From positions 62,001 through 126,000 of the forward strand of contig JANXBS010000008.1 of the NCBI GenBank assembly GCA_025060615.1: 64,000 bases of DNA. The letters are read 5' to 3'. Below the pieces are notes generated by a model. The model was not told the origin of the DNA and made no database searches. It saw nothing but the letters and a program-made list of their open reading frames with translations. The DNA is from Anaerolineae bacterium (GTDB lineage Bacteria > Chloroflexota > Anaerolineae > DUEN01). Position numbers and translations under genes: made by a program. Positions 1-9,172 of this stretch are shown here, piece after piece. Every line of letters starts with the position of its first letter. Positions within the stretch are counted from its first letter, which is position 1.

Positions 1-1670
1 TCATAGAGCCAGGCCGAGCGCGCCTCAGCTACTTCGTCTTGGCCGAAGGGTATGTGGATGTGCCGTTCATCCTTACCTTCTCACCCGCTGGTGAACAGCT
101 CGCCTGGAACGGCTTTCTGGCCAATGGCGAGGCAGGGCTCTTGTTGCAGGAGTCGAGCCAGCGCATGGAGGAGGCGATCGGCCAGAGCCGTCTGATCACG
201 CCCGATCCCGTCATCAACCGCGGCTTGGCCTGGGCGGCGATCAACACCCTGCGCGTTCAGCAGCGCTACCGGCTCGGCGCCGGCTTCACCAACGACCCGC
301 CTGGGGATGTGGTGGTCGTGCGGGACGCGGCCTGGTATGGGATGGGAGCCGATTATCTGACGCCCGACTTCGTGGCCGATCTGTACAGACTGATCCAGCG
401 GTACGGCATCTACGAGGGCGGTAAACTCGCCGAGTATATTCGCGCAGTCGCGGGCACGCATGAGGATTATGGCCTCAGTCTGAACGACGACACGCCCCTG
501 TTCATCATCGCTGTCCATCACCACTACGCGCTCCATCGGGATAGGAATCTTTTGCATGATCTCTATCCGGCGGTGCGGGATGCCGCTCACTGGATCATCC
601 AGCAGATCGAAGGCGGACTGGTATGGGCGCGCGCGGAGGGGACCAACGTCTACGGCATCACGAGCTGGCGCAACATCATCCCTGGCTATCGGCTGGACGG
701 CGCGGTGACCGAGATCAACGCCGAGTGCGCGTGGGCGCTGCGCTGCGCTGCCGATCTGGCTGCCGCCATTGGCGATGCCGCCAGCCAGGCCCGCTTCGCG
801 TCAGAGGCACAAGCCTTGACGGAGGCGATCCGCGAACGGCTGCTCTCGCCGGAGACCGGCCTATATCTGCTAGCCCTAGACGACGAGGGCTTGCCGAGGC
901 CCGAGCTCACCGTGGATCAGGTGTTTCCATTACTGGCCGGCATCGCCCCAGCCGATGTGCGCTCTCGAATTATCGAGCGGCTGTGGAGCCCAGCCTGGAT
1001 GTCGCCTTACGGGCTGCGCACGGTAGGCGAGGATGAGCCGACTTACGATCCCCGTTTTGGCTTCGGGCTGCTAGGAGGCATCTGGCCTAACGCGTGGGCA
1101 TGGGCCGCGCTGGCCCATCGTGCTGATCCCGATCGCCTGGTGGATGCGCTGCATCGCCTGTGCCTGCTCTGCGCTCCACCGGCCGAGGGGAAAAGCGATC
1201 GGGTGCCCGGCCAGTTCCCGGAATGGTTGGACGGCGAGACGGGCGAGAACCGGGGGATGATGCTTAGCCCCTGGTTCCCGCCAACGCTTCTCTGGCTGGC
1301 GATGGAGGGGTTGGCCGGCCTGCAGCCGCAGCCGGACGAGCTATGTGTGACCCCTTCGGTGCCGCGCGGGTGGCGCTGGTTCGTGTGTCAGCGCGTGCCG
1401 CGGGGCCCTCGGTTCCTCACGTTCTTTTACCTGGACGGCGTGCTGCACAGCAATCGCCCTATCGCTAGCCCTTTGCCGGTCCAGGTGTACGATCGCATCG
1501 AGCGAGCTCATCAAGAGGAGCGCGCCCTCGTCCTCCAGCGCGGCGAGCAACGTTGGGTGTTCGCCTTCGCCCCAGGCGAAGGATGGGAGGGCCGGGTGCG
1601 CGTGGAAAATCGGTGGGTATCGGTCAGCCTGGCTGCTGGCGAGGCGAGGCTGATCCCGGTGAAAGGGTGA
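1..1670 (+). CDS. Debranching-type / GH63-like alpha-toroid glycosidase, 5' partial
   Basis: The reading frame is open to the left edge (frame begins at base 3), so the gene is cut. A TTG at 39 is only an internal codon and no ribosome site precedes it. About 555 residues remain. The visible part looks like an (alpha/alpha)6 toroid glycosidase of the glycogen-debranching C-terminal/GH63 type: a long helical domain containing HEDYGLSLNDDTPLFI, TSWRNIIPGYRLDGAVTEIN and PRFGFGLLGGIWPNAWAWAA, then a beta-rich C-terminal cap. The role would be hydrolysis of alpha-linked glucosides or related oligosaccharides. The exact substrate cannot be read. No signal peptide is visible because the N-terminus is missing. 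The next gene starts 34 bases downstream on the same strand, so these first genes probably form a sugar-utilisation operon. The fold class is fairly safe, the enzyme name less so. Confidence 0.75.
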   Translation, partial: IEPGRARLSYFVLAEGYVDVPFILTFSPAGEQLAWNGFLANGEAGLLLQESSQRMEEAIGQSRLITPDPVINRGLAWAAINTLRVQQRYRLGAGFTNDPPGDVVVVRDAAWYGMGADYLTPDFVADLYRLIQRYGIYEGGKLAEYIRAVAGTHEDYGLSLNDDTPLFIIAVHHHYALHRDRNLLHDLYPAVRDAAHWIIQQIEGGLVWARAEGTNVYGITSWRNIIPGYRLDGAVTEINAECAWALRCAADLAAAIGDAASQARFASEAQALTEAIRERLLSPETGLYLLALDDEGLPRPELTVDQVFPLLAGIAPADVRSRIIERLWSPAWMSPYGLRTVGEDEPTYDPRFGFGLLGGIWPNAWAWAALAHRADPDRLVDALHRLCLLCAPPAEGKSDRVPGQFPEWLDGETGENRGMMLSPWFPPTLLWLAMEGLAGLQPQPDELCVTPSVPRGWRWFVCQRVPRGPRFLTFFYLDGVLHSNRPIASPLPVQVYDRIERAHQEERALVLQRGEQRWVFAFAPGEGWEGRVRVENRWVSVSLAAGEARLIPVKG

Positions 1671-1704
1671 GCAGTCTGACGAGCCGATTGAGGGAGACGA
1701 CCAC

Positions 1705-2475
1705 ATGCGGGCGGCTCTGAGCGTGTTCTGGCGCTCACTCCAATACTGGGGCGACGAGATCGCCCTATTGGTGCCGTTGAACGCGGCCTGGCTGCTGGCA
1801 GTCCTGTTGATCATCCCCGGTCCACCGGCCACAGCCGCCCTGTTGACGGTGACCAACCGCATGGCCCACGGCGAGCTGGTGAGCTGGCGCATCGCCCGAG
1901 ACGCGTTCCGCCGCTACTTCTGGAAGTCATGGGCATGGGCAGCCATCAACCTGGCCTTTGTCGGCCTGCTCGTGTTCAACCACCTGTACTACTCTGCCCA
2001 TACGAGCGGCACCGTCTTAGTGCTCGTGCGTGCCATGTGGGCTGTGATGGCGCTGGTATGGAGCGCGCTGCAATTCTACTGGTTTCCGCTAATACTGGAA
2101 ATGCCAGGGCATCCTATCATCCTAGCGCTACGCAACGCGGGCCGGCTGGCCCTGCTTAACCCGGGCTTCACTGTCACCCTCCTCATTGTGGTGCTCTTGT
2201 TTACGGCCATTAGCGTTGCGCTCACTGTGATGATGATGTTAATGTGGACCAGCGTCCTGGCCCTCGTGGCCAACCACGCCACGCTGGATCGGCTGGCCGC
2301 CTATCGGGAGATGCGCGCCCTTCTCGGTGAGGAGGCAATGGAGAGGGCATCTCTAGAGGGGATAGATCGGCCCGCCGCGTCGCCGGTGATCACCCCTCGC
2401 CCACCCAAGCGCCGTCCTCGGCGCGCTCGCCAGCGCCAGAGGCATAAGTCGAGCAAGAAGGCAACGAGAGGATGA
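1705..2475 (+). CDS. DUF624 (YesL-like) integral membrane protein
   Basis: 256 residues with about five hydrophobic segments: roughly 20-55 (ending in the family-like PGPPATAALL), 80-95, 108-128, 150-180 and the start of the next helix. A strongly basic Arg/Lys-rich cytoplasmic tail closes the protein (last 30 residues). DUF624/YesL proteins occur in polysaccharide-utilisation operons and often sit beside ABC sugar permeases, but their molecular role is not established. The start ATG has AGGGAG about 10 bases upstream. The gene lies between two glycosidase-type genes with gaps of 34 and 12 bases, which supports one transcript. Family assignment is from the GPxTAAL motif and the topology. Confidence 0.65.
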   Translation: MRAALSVFWRSLQYWGDEIALLVPLNAAWLLAVLLIIPGPPATAALLTVTNRMAHGELVSWRIARDAFRRYFWKSWAWAAINLAFVGLLVFNHLYYSAHTSGTVLVLVRAMWAVMALVWSALQFYWFPLILEMPGHPIILALRNAGRLALLNPGFTVTLLIVVLLFTAISVALTVMMMLMWTSVLALVANHATLDRLAAYREMRALLGEEAMERASLEGIDRPAASPVITPRPPKRRPRRARQRQRHKSSKKATRG

Positions 2476-2487
2476 GTTAGCAAGCCA

Positions 2488-3744
2488 ATGGGTATGAATT
2501 TCACCATCGGCGTCACATACTGGCCGAGACGCAAAGCCACCCGATGGTGGCAGACCTTTGATCGAGGTGAGGTGGAGGAGGAACTGGCTCACGTGGCCGC
2601 CCTGGGTTGCCATCTCGTCCGCATTCCGCTCCTATGGTCCACGGTGCAGCCCACCGCGGATCGGCTGGACCATCGTATACTGGATCGCCTGGGCGAGGCG
2701 TTGGATGCGGCACATGCGGCAGGCCTGCTCGCGGTGGTGGATCTGCAGGTGGGGCCGGCCTGTGGCGCGTTCGATTTCCCTGATTGGGCGATGGACCCAC
2801 TGCCGATCGCAGTGCTGTCGGGGGGATCGCCTGCTTTACCCGTACGCCAGATCGTGCATGGGCGAGAGGAAGCCCGCTATCGCCTGCGTGATCCATTTGA
2901 AGATGAAAAGATGATTCAGGCACAACGTCGGCTATTCCGCGAGGTGATCGGCTTCTACGCCGATCACCCTGCCATGTTCGGATGGAGCCTGGGCCACGAG
3001 CTCGATCGGGCGCGCCCACCGCGAGCAGCCGACGCAGCGAGCGAGTGGTTAGAGCGCCGCACGGCCGAGATCCGGGAGGTGGCCGAAGCCGCCCGGCTGT
3101 TCTGGTACTCTGACTTGGCTGCCTTTGCCCGGCCGACTGGTATGCGTCTCGACGCGGTCGCTGCGGTGCTGGGGACTGTGGCCATAGAGGTGCACCCGGG
3201 GTTGCATTCCCTGGCCGAGCATCCGTTGGATATCGAGCTAGTGCGCTTCACGGTGGCGCTGGCGCGAGCGCTGGCCCTGGAGACGCCGGTATGGGTGACT
3301 GGCTGCGCAGTGCCCACCGTCCCGATCCCTGGCGACCCAGGCACGATGCTGATGGACGTGGTGGATGGCTATGAGCGCGAGGTGTACTTCGCCAGTGAGA
3401 GCGAGCAGGAGGAATTCGTGGAGCAGGTGCTGGAGGCGTTAATCGCTGACGGCGCGGCTGGATGTTGGCTAGGCTACTATGCGGATTTCGAGGAGTCGCT
3501 ATGGGAAGAGCCGCCATTGGATCGGGGTCAGAGGGGGAGGGCGTTGGGAATCGTGCGACGCGATGGCAGCGAGAAGCCGGCAGCCGAGGCGATACGTCGG
3601 GTACGGAAACGGCTGGATATGGGGCAGCTCAATCCTGGGCAGCCGGAGCGACGGCTGGAGATGGATCCCGAAGAATATTGGCGAGAGCCAGGACGACACT
3701 TGCGTCGCCTGTACAATGAATACCGAGAGGGTGGTCACCAGTAA
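2488..3744 (+). CDS. TIM-barrel glycoside hydrolase (GH5/GH42-like)
   Basis: 418 residues. The N-terminus reads NFTIGVTYWPRRKATRWW, followed by a beta-strand/helix pattern (LGCHLVRIPLLWSTVQP, then LLAVVDLQVG) typical of clan GH-A barrels. Residues near 170 read MFGWSLGHELDRA, which fits strand 4 with the acid/base glutamate (usually NE, here HE). The VTGCAVPT and AAGCWLGYYADFEESLW stretches fit strands 7 and 8. There is no signal peptide, so action is cytoplasmic on imported oligosaccharides. The Asn before the presumed acid/base Glu is replaced by His, so either the substrate differs from classical GH5/GH42 enzymes or activity is altered. The gene closes the three-gene carbohydrate cluster. 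Superfamily is fairly sure, family number uncertain. Confidence 0.6.
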   Translation: MGMNFTIGVTYWPRRKATRWWQTFDRGEVEEELAHVAALGCHLVRIPLLWSTVQPTADRLDHRILDRLGEALDAAHAAGLLAVVDLQVGPACGAFDFPDWAMDPLPIAVLSGGSPALPVRQIVHGREEARYRLRDPFEDEKMIQAQRRLFREVIGFYADHPAMFGWSLGHELDRARPPRAADAASEWLERRTAEIREVAEAARLFWYSDLAAFARPTGMRLDAVAAVLGTVAIEVHPGLHSLAEHPLDIELVRFTVALARALALETPVWVTGCAVPTVPIPGDPGTMLMDVVDGYEREVYFASESEQEEFVEQVLEALIADGAAGCWLGYYADFEESLWEEPPLDRGQRGRALGIVRRDGSEKPAAEAIRRVRKRLDMGQLNPGQPERRLEMDPEEYWREPGRHLRRLYNEYREGGHQ

Positions 3745-3791
3745 TTTATTTTGAGTCTCTTGCAAAATCCCAGTCACGAGGAGTTTCATCC

Positions 3792-5579
3792 ATGACCTAC
3801 GGCTTTATCAATCCCGACCGCTGGAACCTCTCTGATCTACTAACATCACCGGAGGCAGCCGATTCGGTGATCGCTGAGCTGGAGCGGCTGACCGGCGAGA
3901 TGGAGGCGCTGCGCGATCGGCTTGCGCCAGACATGGCCGAGGAAGAGTTCCTAGCCGCCCTACGCCAGTACGAGGCGATCACCCTGGCGCTGCATCGGCT
4001 GGGCGGATACGCCTTTCTCTGGTTTTCCGAGAACACCCAAGATCAGAAAGCACTTGCCTTTTTGGGCCGCATCGAACAGCTGAGCGCCGAGATCCAGAAT
4101 CGCGTCCTGTTCTTCAGCCTCTGGTGGAAACAGTTGGACGAGGAGCCAGCCCAGCGCCTGATGCGCAACGCCGGCGATTTTCGCTACTTTTTGGAAAGCC
4201 TGCGCCGCTTCAAACCGCACACCTTGACCGAGCCAGAGGAGAAAATCATCAACCTAAAGGACGTCAACGGCATCAGCGCCGTTGTCACTCTATATGACAT
4301 GATCACCAACCGCTTCATCTTCGAGCTAGAGGTGGACGGTGAAAAGAAGCGGCTGACCCGGGAGGAGCTGTCCGTCTACTTCCGTCATCCCTCACCTGAA
4401 CTGCGCGCGGCCGCATATCGGGAACTATATCGTGTTTATGGCGACCACGGCAGCCTGCTGGGCCAGATCTATGCCTACCGGGTGCGCGACTGGGCTACCG
4501 AACACCTGCAGTTACGTAAATTCAGCTCCCCCATCGCCGTGCGTAACCTGGCTAACGATATCCCTGATGCCGCCGTAGAGATCCTCCTTGAAGTGTGCCG
4601 GGCGAACGTGGGCATCTTCCAGCGCTACTTCCGCTTGAAGGCTCGCTGGCTGGGCATGGACCGCCTGCGACGCTACGACCTTTACGCGCCCATCGCTGCT
4701 GCGGAGAAAAACTATTCATACGGCGAGGCCGTGGATCTGGTGCTGGACACATATCGGGCGTTCTCGCCTGTAATCGCCGAGCATGCCTACCGCGTGTTTG
4801 CCGACCGCCACATAGATGCCCAAGTGCGGCCGGGCAAACGAAGTGGCGCCTTCTCCTACGGCGTGCTGCCCGGTCTCACCCCTTACGTGATGCTCAATTA
4901 CACCGGCAAGGCTCGCGACGTGGCAACAATGGCACACGAACTGGGGCACGCAATCCACTCCTCCTTAGCTGGCCATCACTCCGTCCTCACGTTCCATCCC
5001 TCCCTACCCTTGGCCGAGACGGCATCTGTCTTCGGCGAGATGTTACTCACCGATCGGCTATTACAGGAGGAACAAGATGTGGCTGTGCGCCGCGAACTGC
5101 TGGTCAACGCTTTAGACGATACCTATGCCACCGTGCTGCGCCAGGCCTACTTCGCCCTCTTCGAGCGAGAAGCGCATGAGCTCGTTCAACAGGGTCGAAC
5201 CACTGACGAGCTGAGTGAACGCTATCTGGAGAACTTGCGCGATCAATTCGGGGACGCAGTAGATGTGAGCGAAGACTTTCGTTGGGAGTGGATCTCCATC
5301 CCCCACTTCTATCACACGCCGTTCTACGTTTATGCTTATAGCTTTGGCCAGCTACTGGTCTTAGCCTTGTACCAGCGTTATAAGGCTGAGGGTGAAGCGT
5401 TCAAGCCCGCCTACTTGCAGATCTTGGCTTACGGCGGATCAGAGAGCCCGCAGCGCGTGCTAAGCGAAGCGAGGGTGGACATCATGTCACCTTCGTTTTG
5501 GCAGGGAGGGTTTGACGTCATCGCCGGGATGGTTAACGAGCTGGAGACGCTAGAACAGGTCCCTCAGCCCTCCCTGTGA
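3792..5579 (+). CDS. pepF: M3 family zinc oligoendopeptidase (PepF-like)
   Basis: 595 residues, the usual length of M3B oligoendopeptidase F. The zinc motif HELGH lies at residues 382-386 and the third ligand is Glu409 in LAETASVFGE. Downstream, FYHTPFYVYAYSFGQLLVLALY is the typical M3 C-terminal helix that closes the cleft. The enzyme cleaves short peptides in the cytoplasm and takes part in peptide recycling. No signal peptide is present. The start ATG is preceded by GAGGAG at about 10 bases. It follows the glycosidase cluster by 47 bases and is followed by a long untranslated stretch, so it is probably the last gene of its transcript. Confidence 0.92.
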   Translation: MTYGFINPDRWNLSDLLTSPEAADSVIAELERLTGEMEALRDRLAPDMAEEEFLAALRQYEAITLALHRLGGYAFLWFSENTQDQKALAFLGRIEQLSAEIQNRVLFFSLWWKQLDEEPAQRLMRNAGDFRYFLESLRRFKPHTLTEPEEKIINLKDVNGISAVVTLYDMITNRFIFELEVDGEKKRLTREELSVYFRHPSPELRAAAYRELYRVYGDHGSLLGQIYAYRVRDWATEHLQLRKFSSPIAVRNLANDIPDAAVEILLEVCRANVGIFQRYFRLKARWLGMDRLRRYDLYAPIAAAEKNYSYGEAVDLVLDTYRAFSPVIAEHAYRVFADRHIDAQVRPGKRSGAFSYGVLPGLTPYVMLNYTGKARDVATMAHELGHAIHSSLAGHHSVLTFHPSLPLAETASVFGEMLLTDRLLQEEQDVAVRRELLVNALDDTYATVLRQAYFALFEREAHELVQQGRTTDELSERYLENLRDQFGDAVDVSEDFRWEWISIPHFYHTPFYVYAYSFGQLLVLALYQRYKAEGEAFKPAYLQILAYGGSESPQRVLSEARVDIMSPSFWQGGFDVIAGMVNELETLEQVPQPSL

Positions 5580-5641
5580 TCCATCCCATAGCCACTGACG
5601 GTCTTTCACGATATGACTCTTGCAGAGGCTCGTGTGCCCAA

Positions 5642-5670
5642 TTGACAACCACCTAGCGCGTTCGTATAAT
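5642..5670 (+). promoter_or_regulatory. Consensus sigma-A promoter ahead of the mgtE leader
   Basis: TTGACA at 5642-5647 and TATAAT at 5665-5670 are separated by exactly 17 bases, so both hexamers and the spacing match the vegetative consensus. Transcription should begin near 5677, more than 500 bases before the mgtE start codon. Such a perfect promoter is usually found at stable RNAs or highly transcribed leaders. Confidence 0.85.
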
Positions 5671-5676
5671 TGCCCC

Positions 5677-6208
5677 GTCAACGGCTGCCTGTGGCAGCTT
5701 AGAGGGTAAAAGCCTCCACGGAAAGGCGAACTTTCGGTCAAGCAAACTTATGTACCGAATCTTCTGTTCCCGCCTATTGTGGCTGTGAAAGGCGGGCCCG
5801 AGAGCTTTGCCGGCGTGAGATCGGACATCCAAGAGCTTCAGAGCCGGCTGAAGTCTGCAGGAAAGGCTGCCGTGGACGAGATTTCCTCGCCCGACCGTCC
5901 GGGTGACCGTACCTGGACCAAGCTCCAGCCCCGCTCCCATCAAGGGCGCGCGGCCTGGGGTCGTGACGTGATGAACAACTGCATACGTCGCTTCCCCGCC
6001 GGCTGTAGCGTGCCCTCCACCAGCTTGGCATAGCCTCGCAACTCAGCCCTCCGGGGAAGCGGTCAAGACCATCCTATAGCGAGCAGCGCCAAAGCCTGTG
6101 GTTCCTTCCGGCCTTAGGGCTCCCTATCGCCGCGAGTACGAGGCCTGGCTGCCGCTTCGCAAGGGAGCGATCTCTTCTCCAGCGCAGAGAAGTCCACCGG
6201 AGGGCTCT
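5677..6208 (+). promoter_or_regulatory. Long untranslated leader or unrecognised structured RNA upstream of mgtE
   Basis: About 530 bases between a consensus promoter and mgtE contain no convincing gene. Short perfect stems are dense: CCCGCC/GGCGGG (5769-5774 with 5791-5796), CTTCAG/CTGAAG around a six-base loop (5836-5853), GCAG/CTGC (5856-5869), CGAG/CTCG (5877-5889). A 10-bp long-range stem pairs CGCTTCCCCG (5989-5998) with CGGGGAAGCG (6052-6061). The position upstream of a magnesium channel suggests a Mg2+-responsive leader. However, the conserved core of the M-box riboswitch (GGTGAGGCTCC) is absent, and I do not see the cores of RNase P RNA, tmRNA or SRP RNA. It may be a new leader RNA or a free-standing ncRNA followed by mgtE. 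Confidence 0.5.
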
Positions 6209-7558
6209 ATGGAGCGTCTGCTGATCGAAAGCGCGCTGGATCGCGTGCGCGCGGCACTGGAAAATAACGACTTTGATCAGGCCATCCACATCATTGAGGG
6301 GCTGCGTCCACCTGATCAGGCCGAGGTATTCGCCGAGCTCGAGCCAGAAGATCAGGTCGCATTGCTTCCTCAGTTGGATCCGGCTGACTCCGCCGACATC
6401 TTGGAAGAACTCGAAGAGGAAGAGGCTGCCGAGCTGGCTAGCACGCTGCCCACCAGCACCTTGAGCCGCATTGTGGATGAGATGGAGCCTGACGAAGCAG
6501 CCGACCTGCTAGGCGATATCTCTGATGAACAAGCGGAAGCAGTCCTGGCCAGCCTGGAGGACCCAGACGAGGTCCGCCCGCTGCTAATGCACCCAGATGA
6601 CACAGCCGGTGGCTTGATGACCTCGGAGTTTCTGGCCCTGCGCCGGCGAACCACGGTAGCTGAGGCGCTGGAAGCTGTGCGCCAATGGCATCCTGAAGGA
6701 CACGTGGCCGATCAGCTCTTCGTCATTGACGCCAATCGCGTGTTGCACGGCGTCGTTACACTGCGCCAACTCATCCTGGCCGAACCCCATCAGCGAATGG
6801 TGGACATCATGAACCCTGAAGTGATCAGCGTGCCCGTCGGGACCGACCAGGAGGAATGTGCCCGCCTGATGGACCGCTATGATCTGCTGGCGCTGCCGGT
6901 GGTGGACGAGCATCATCGGCTCTTGGGCGTGATCACGGTAGACGATCTGGTGGATGTACTGCAGGAAGAGGTCACAGAGGATATCCAGCGACTGGGCGGT
7001 GCCCAGCCATTGGGCGGCCCATACCTTGAGACCAATGTAATCCGGGTAGCCCGCAGTCGGATCGGTTGGCTGCTGATTTTGTTCCTGACAGGGACACTGA
7101 CTGGCTCGGTGCTGCGGCTATTCAGCTACGAGCTAGAAGCCGTAGTCGCACTGGCGTACTTTATTCCGCTGCTGATCGGAACGGGTGGCAACGCCGGCTC
7201 TCAGACGATCAGCACGATTGTCCGTGGGCTGGCCGTAGGAGACATCGGCCTAGGCGATGGCCTTCGGGTGCTTTGGCATGAGCTGCGCGTAGGGCTGCTG
7301 CTGGGAATCGTCATGGGCACCGTCGGCTATATCCGGGCATTGACCTGGGGCATCGAGCATCCGGTAGCCATCGCGGTGGCCCTTGCTCTCTTGATGATCG
7401 TCCTATGGGCCAATATCATCGGCTCCGCCCTACCTTTGTTAGCCAGCCGGCTGCGTATAGACCCGGCAATCGTCTCAGGTCCGTTCATGAGCACCCTGGT
7501 GGATGCCACTGGGCTGCTGATCTATCTCTCCGTCGCTAAGGCCATCCTGGGCATCTGA
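6209..7558 (+). CDS. mgtE: Magnesium transporter MgtE
   Basis: Start chosen at ATG 6209 because GGAGGG lies at 6199-6204 and the 449-residue product then matches the usual MgtE length; an in-frame ATG at 6098 would add an unlikely 37 residues. Domains in order: the N-terminal acidic superhelical domain (about 1-130, with repeated Asp/Glu-rich FAELEPEDQVALLPQLDP and LEELEEEEAAELA units), tandem CBS domains (about 135-255, with HPDDTAGGLMTSEFLALRR), then five membrane helices from about 280, including the family hallmark GTGGNAGSQ in the pore region. It forms a dimeric Mg2+-gated channel of the inner membrane, closed by Mg2+ binding to the N and CBS domains. It lies alone behind a long leader that could add RNA-level control. 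Confidence 0.95.
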   Translation: MERLLIESALDRVRAALENNDFDQAIHIIEGLRPPDQAEVFAELEPEDQVALLPQLDPADSADILEELEEEEAAELASTLPTSTLSRIVDEMEPDEAADLLGDISDEQAEAVLASLEDPDEVRPLLMHPDDTAGGLMTSEFLALRRRTTVAEALEAVRQWHPEGHVADQLFVIDANRVLHGVVTLRQLILAEPHQRMVDIMNPEVISVPVGTDQEECARLMDRYDLLALPVVDEHHRLLGVITVDDLVDVLQEEVTEDIQRLGGAQPLGGPYLETNVIRVARSRIGWLLILFLTGTLTGSVLRLFSYELEAVVALAYFIPLLIGTGGNAGSQTISTIVRGLAVGDIGLGDGLRVLWHELRVGLLLGIVMGTVGYIRALTWGIEHPVAIAVALALLMIVLWANIIGSALPLLASRLRIDPAIVSGPFMSTLVDATGLLIYLSVAKAILGI

Positions 7559-7578
7559 ACCGATGATGCATGGTCGGA

Positions 7579-7610
7579 AGCCGAGAGCTGATTGCTTTCA
7601 GCTCCCGGCT
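7579..7610. terminator. Hairpin between convergent mgtE and the nucleotidyltransferase
   Basis: AGCCGAGAGCTGA (7579-7591) pairs with TCAGCTCCCGGCT (7598-7610) with one A/C mismatch and a six-base loop. There is no clear T-run on either side, so it is a candidate terminator for either convergent transcript rather than a textbook one. Confidence 0.5.
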
Positions 7611-7618
7611 CATGGGGG

Positions 7619-8998
7619 TCACCATCCATATCGCTCTGGTCCCCACGGACGCGTGATCAGCTCTTGCTTGACCGTCACCATTGTGCGGTCAGGCAGGTCC
7701 TCGTATAGCACGACGCCGGGGCCAACGATGGAGTAGACGCCAATGCGCCTTCCCGGCATGATGATCGCGTTTACACCAGTGCGACAGAAATCGCCGAAGT
7801 AAGCGGCATTAGAAGCGTGAGCAGGCACCTCTGGCCGCCCTTTAATCCGCCAGACCGTCTCGCCATCATCGAAGCGCAAGTTCCCACAGACGGTGGCCGC
7901 TCCGAAATCCACCGCCTGTCCTGCTACTCCCCAGATCTCGCAATAATGGTAGCAATAGACGGTGTCGAGGGCTACCCCACTGAACTCGGCGCCGTGGCCA
8001 TACACCCCATGGGCCCCTAGCGAGCTGTACTCACCGATCTGGCAGTAATCGCGCACCTTCGTTCCCCGACCGATTACCGCTGGCCCTTGGATGATAGCGC
8101 CGTTGGTTACGCTAGCCCCATCGCCCAGCCATAAGTCGCCGCCCACCACCACTCGACTGCCGATGACGGCATTCTCGCCTAGCACTAGCCGGCCGTGGAT
8201 CTCAGCGCCGTCGTGCACCCGCGCCGAGGGCGGGATCACGTTCCCCTGCAACCGGGCCGTCATATCGTTGATCACGTGATGGTTGGCCTCCAGGATGTGC
8301 CAGGGCTTGTCCAAATCCACATGGTATCCCGACGTTTCCACCGCTAGCACGATCTGCCCCTCATCCACCATCACCTGCAAGGATTGGGCGATCTCTGCCT
8401 CCATCGGCGGCATCCCGCCCACTGGCACCTTGGTGACAAGCCCTGGGTTGTCTCGCAAATAGGTCAGGGCGTCAGGCTGAAAAGCGTAAACCCCACACAG
8501 CCGGTAATGTCCCTCGCGAGCGTGTCCTTCGATGCCGCGCAGCCGGCCATCTTCGGGAAAGGCGATCAGCCAGTCCAGTGGCCGCTCGCCCCCCAGAGGC
8601 TGGATAAGCGCAGCGGCCAACGGCCTCTCCCGCTCAAAGCGTTCGATCAGCTCTCGGAGGTTCTCCTTCGCCGTCACCACATCGCCGGCGATCACTAGGA
8701 AATCATCGTCTAGGCCCTCGGCGCCGGCCAACGCGGCTAGCGCCGTCCCCTCGGGATTCGGCTGGCGGACAAAGATGATCTCGCCGGCGGCGCCGCGCAA
8801 GGCCGCGCGCACGCTCGCCTCGCCAACGCCCACCACCACTGCGACCCGCGTCACACCCAAACAGATCAGGTCGTTTACAAGCCGTCGCACGGCTGGCACG
8901 TTCACAATGGGAAACGCGGCCTTCTGACGCACGACGTTGTAAGGCCAGAACCTAGAGCCCTCGCCTGCGGCTAATACCACGGCTGCTCGAATGGCCAT
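7619..8998 (-). CDS. Sugar-1-phosphate nucleotidyltransferase with left-handed beta-helix
   Basis: Start chosen at ATG 8998 because GGAGGG lies directly upstream; a TTG 15 bases earlier would bury that site inside the gene. 459 residues. The N-terminal domain (about 1-230) has the nucleotidyltransferase signature VLAAGEGSRFWPYN and the KAAFPIVNVP loop, as in RmlA/GlmU/GMP families. The C-terminal domain (from about 255) is built of hexapeptide turns (IHGRLVLGENAVIGSRVVVGG, IIQGPAVIGRGTKVRDY). It should activate a sugar phosphate to a nucleotide sugar. Whether the beta-helix also carries acyltransferase activity, as in GlmU, cannot be decided. It is divergent from the ArsR unit and convergent with mgtE. 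In the usual G-X-G-[ST]-R-[LF] loop it has EGSRFWP, so the nucleotide preference is open. Confidence 0.85.
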   Translation of the reverse strand: MAIRAAVVLAAGEGSRFWPYNVVRQKAAFPIVNVPAVRRLVNDLICLGVTRVAVVVGVGEASVRAALRGAAGEIIFVRQPNPEGTALAALAGAEGLDDDFLVIAGDVVTAKENLRELIERFERERPLAAALIQPLGGERPLDWLIAFPEDGRLRGIEGHAREGHYRLCGVYAFQPDALTYLRDNPGLVTKVPVGGMPPMEAEIAQSLQVMVDEGQIVLAVETSGYHVDLDKPWHILEANHHVINDMTARLQGNVIPPSARVHDGAEIHGRLVLGENAVIGSRVVVGGDLWLGDGASVTNGAIIQGPAVIGRGTKVRDYCQIGEYSSLGAHGVYGHGAEFSGVALDTVYCYHYCEIWGVAGQAVDFGAATVCGNLRFDDGETVWRIKGRPEVPAHASNAAYFGDFCRTGVNAIIMPGRRIGVYSIVGPGVVLYEDLPDRTMVTVKQELITRPWGPERYGW

Positions 8999-9172
8999 GC
9001 GCCCTCCTTCCAAAGCAAGCTCTCTCTCAGCATCCGCCGGAAAGAGCTCGTTTTAACCCTTCATCTGCTTTTGATGTTTGCTCTTGGCCTTATATCTAGA
9101 ACGAGCAGGCCGAACGGCTCATAGCATATGCCACATAGCAGCACAGGTCAAGCTATGGCTCGCTCATGCGCC

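Noticed and set aside
1341-1892. 183-codon minus-strand frame across the first two genes
   Set aside because: It spans the end of one real gene and the start of another, has no motif or ribosome site, and is antisense to both.
4595-5179. 194-codon frame within the M3 peptidase gene
   Set aside because: Arg/Cys/Pro-rich translation typical of an out-of-frame reading of GC-rich DNA, fully inside a well-supported gene.
5677-6100. RNase P RNA, tmRNA, SRP RNA or M-box riboswitch
   Set aside because: I looked for GAGGAAAGTCC, GGTTCGA ends, GGTCCGGAAGGAAGCAGC and GGTGAGGCTCC; none is present, so no known class is claimed.
6098-6208. Longer N-terminus for MgtE
   Set aside because: The added residues are Arg/Pro-rich and unlike the family; GGAGGG lies just before ATG 6209.
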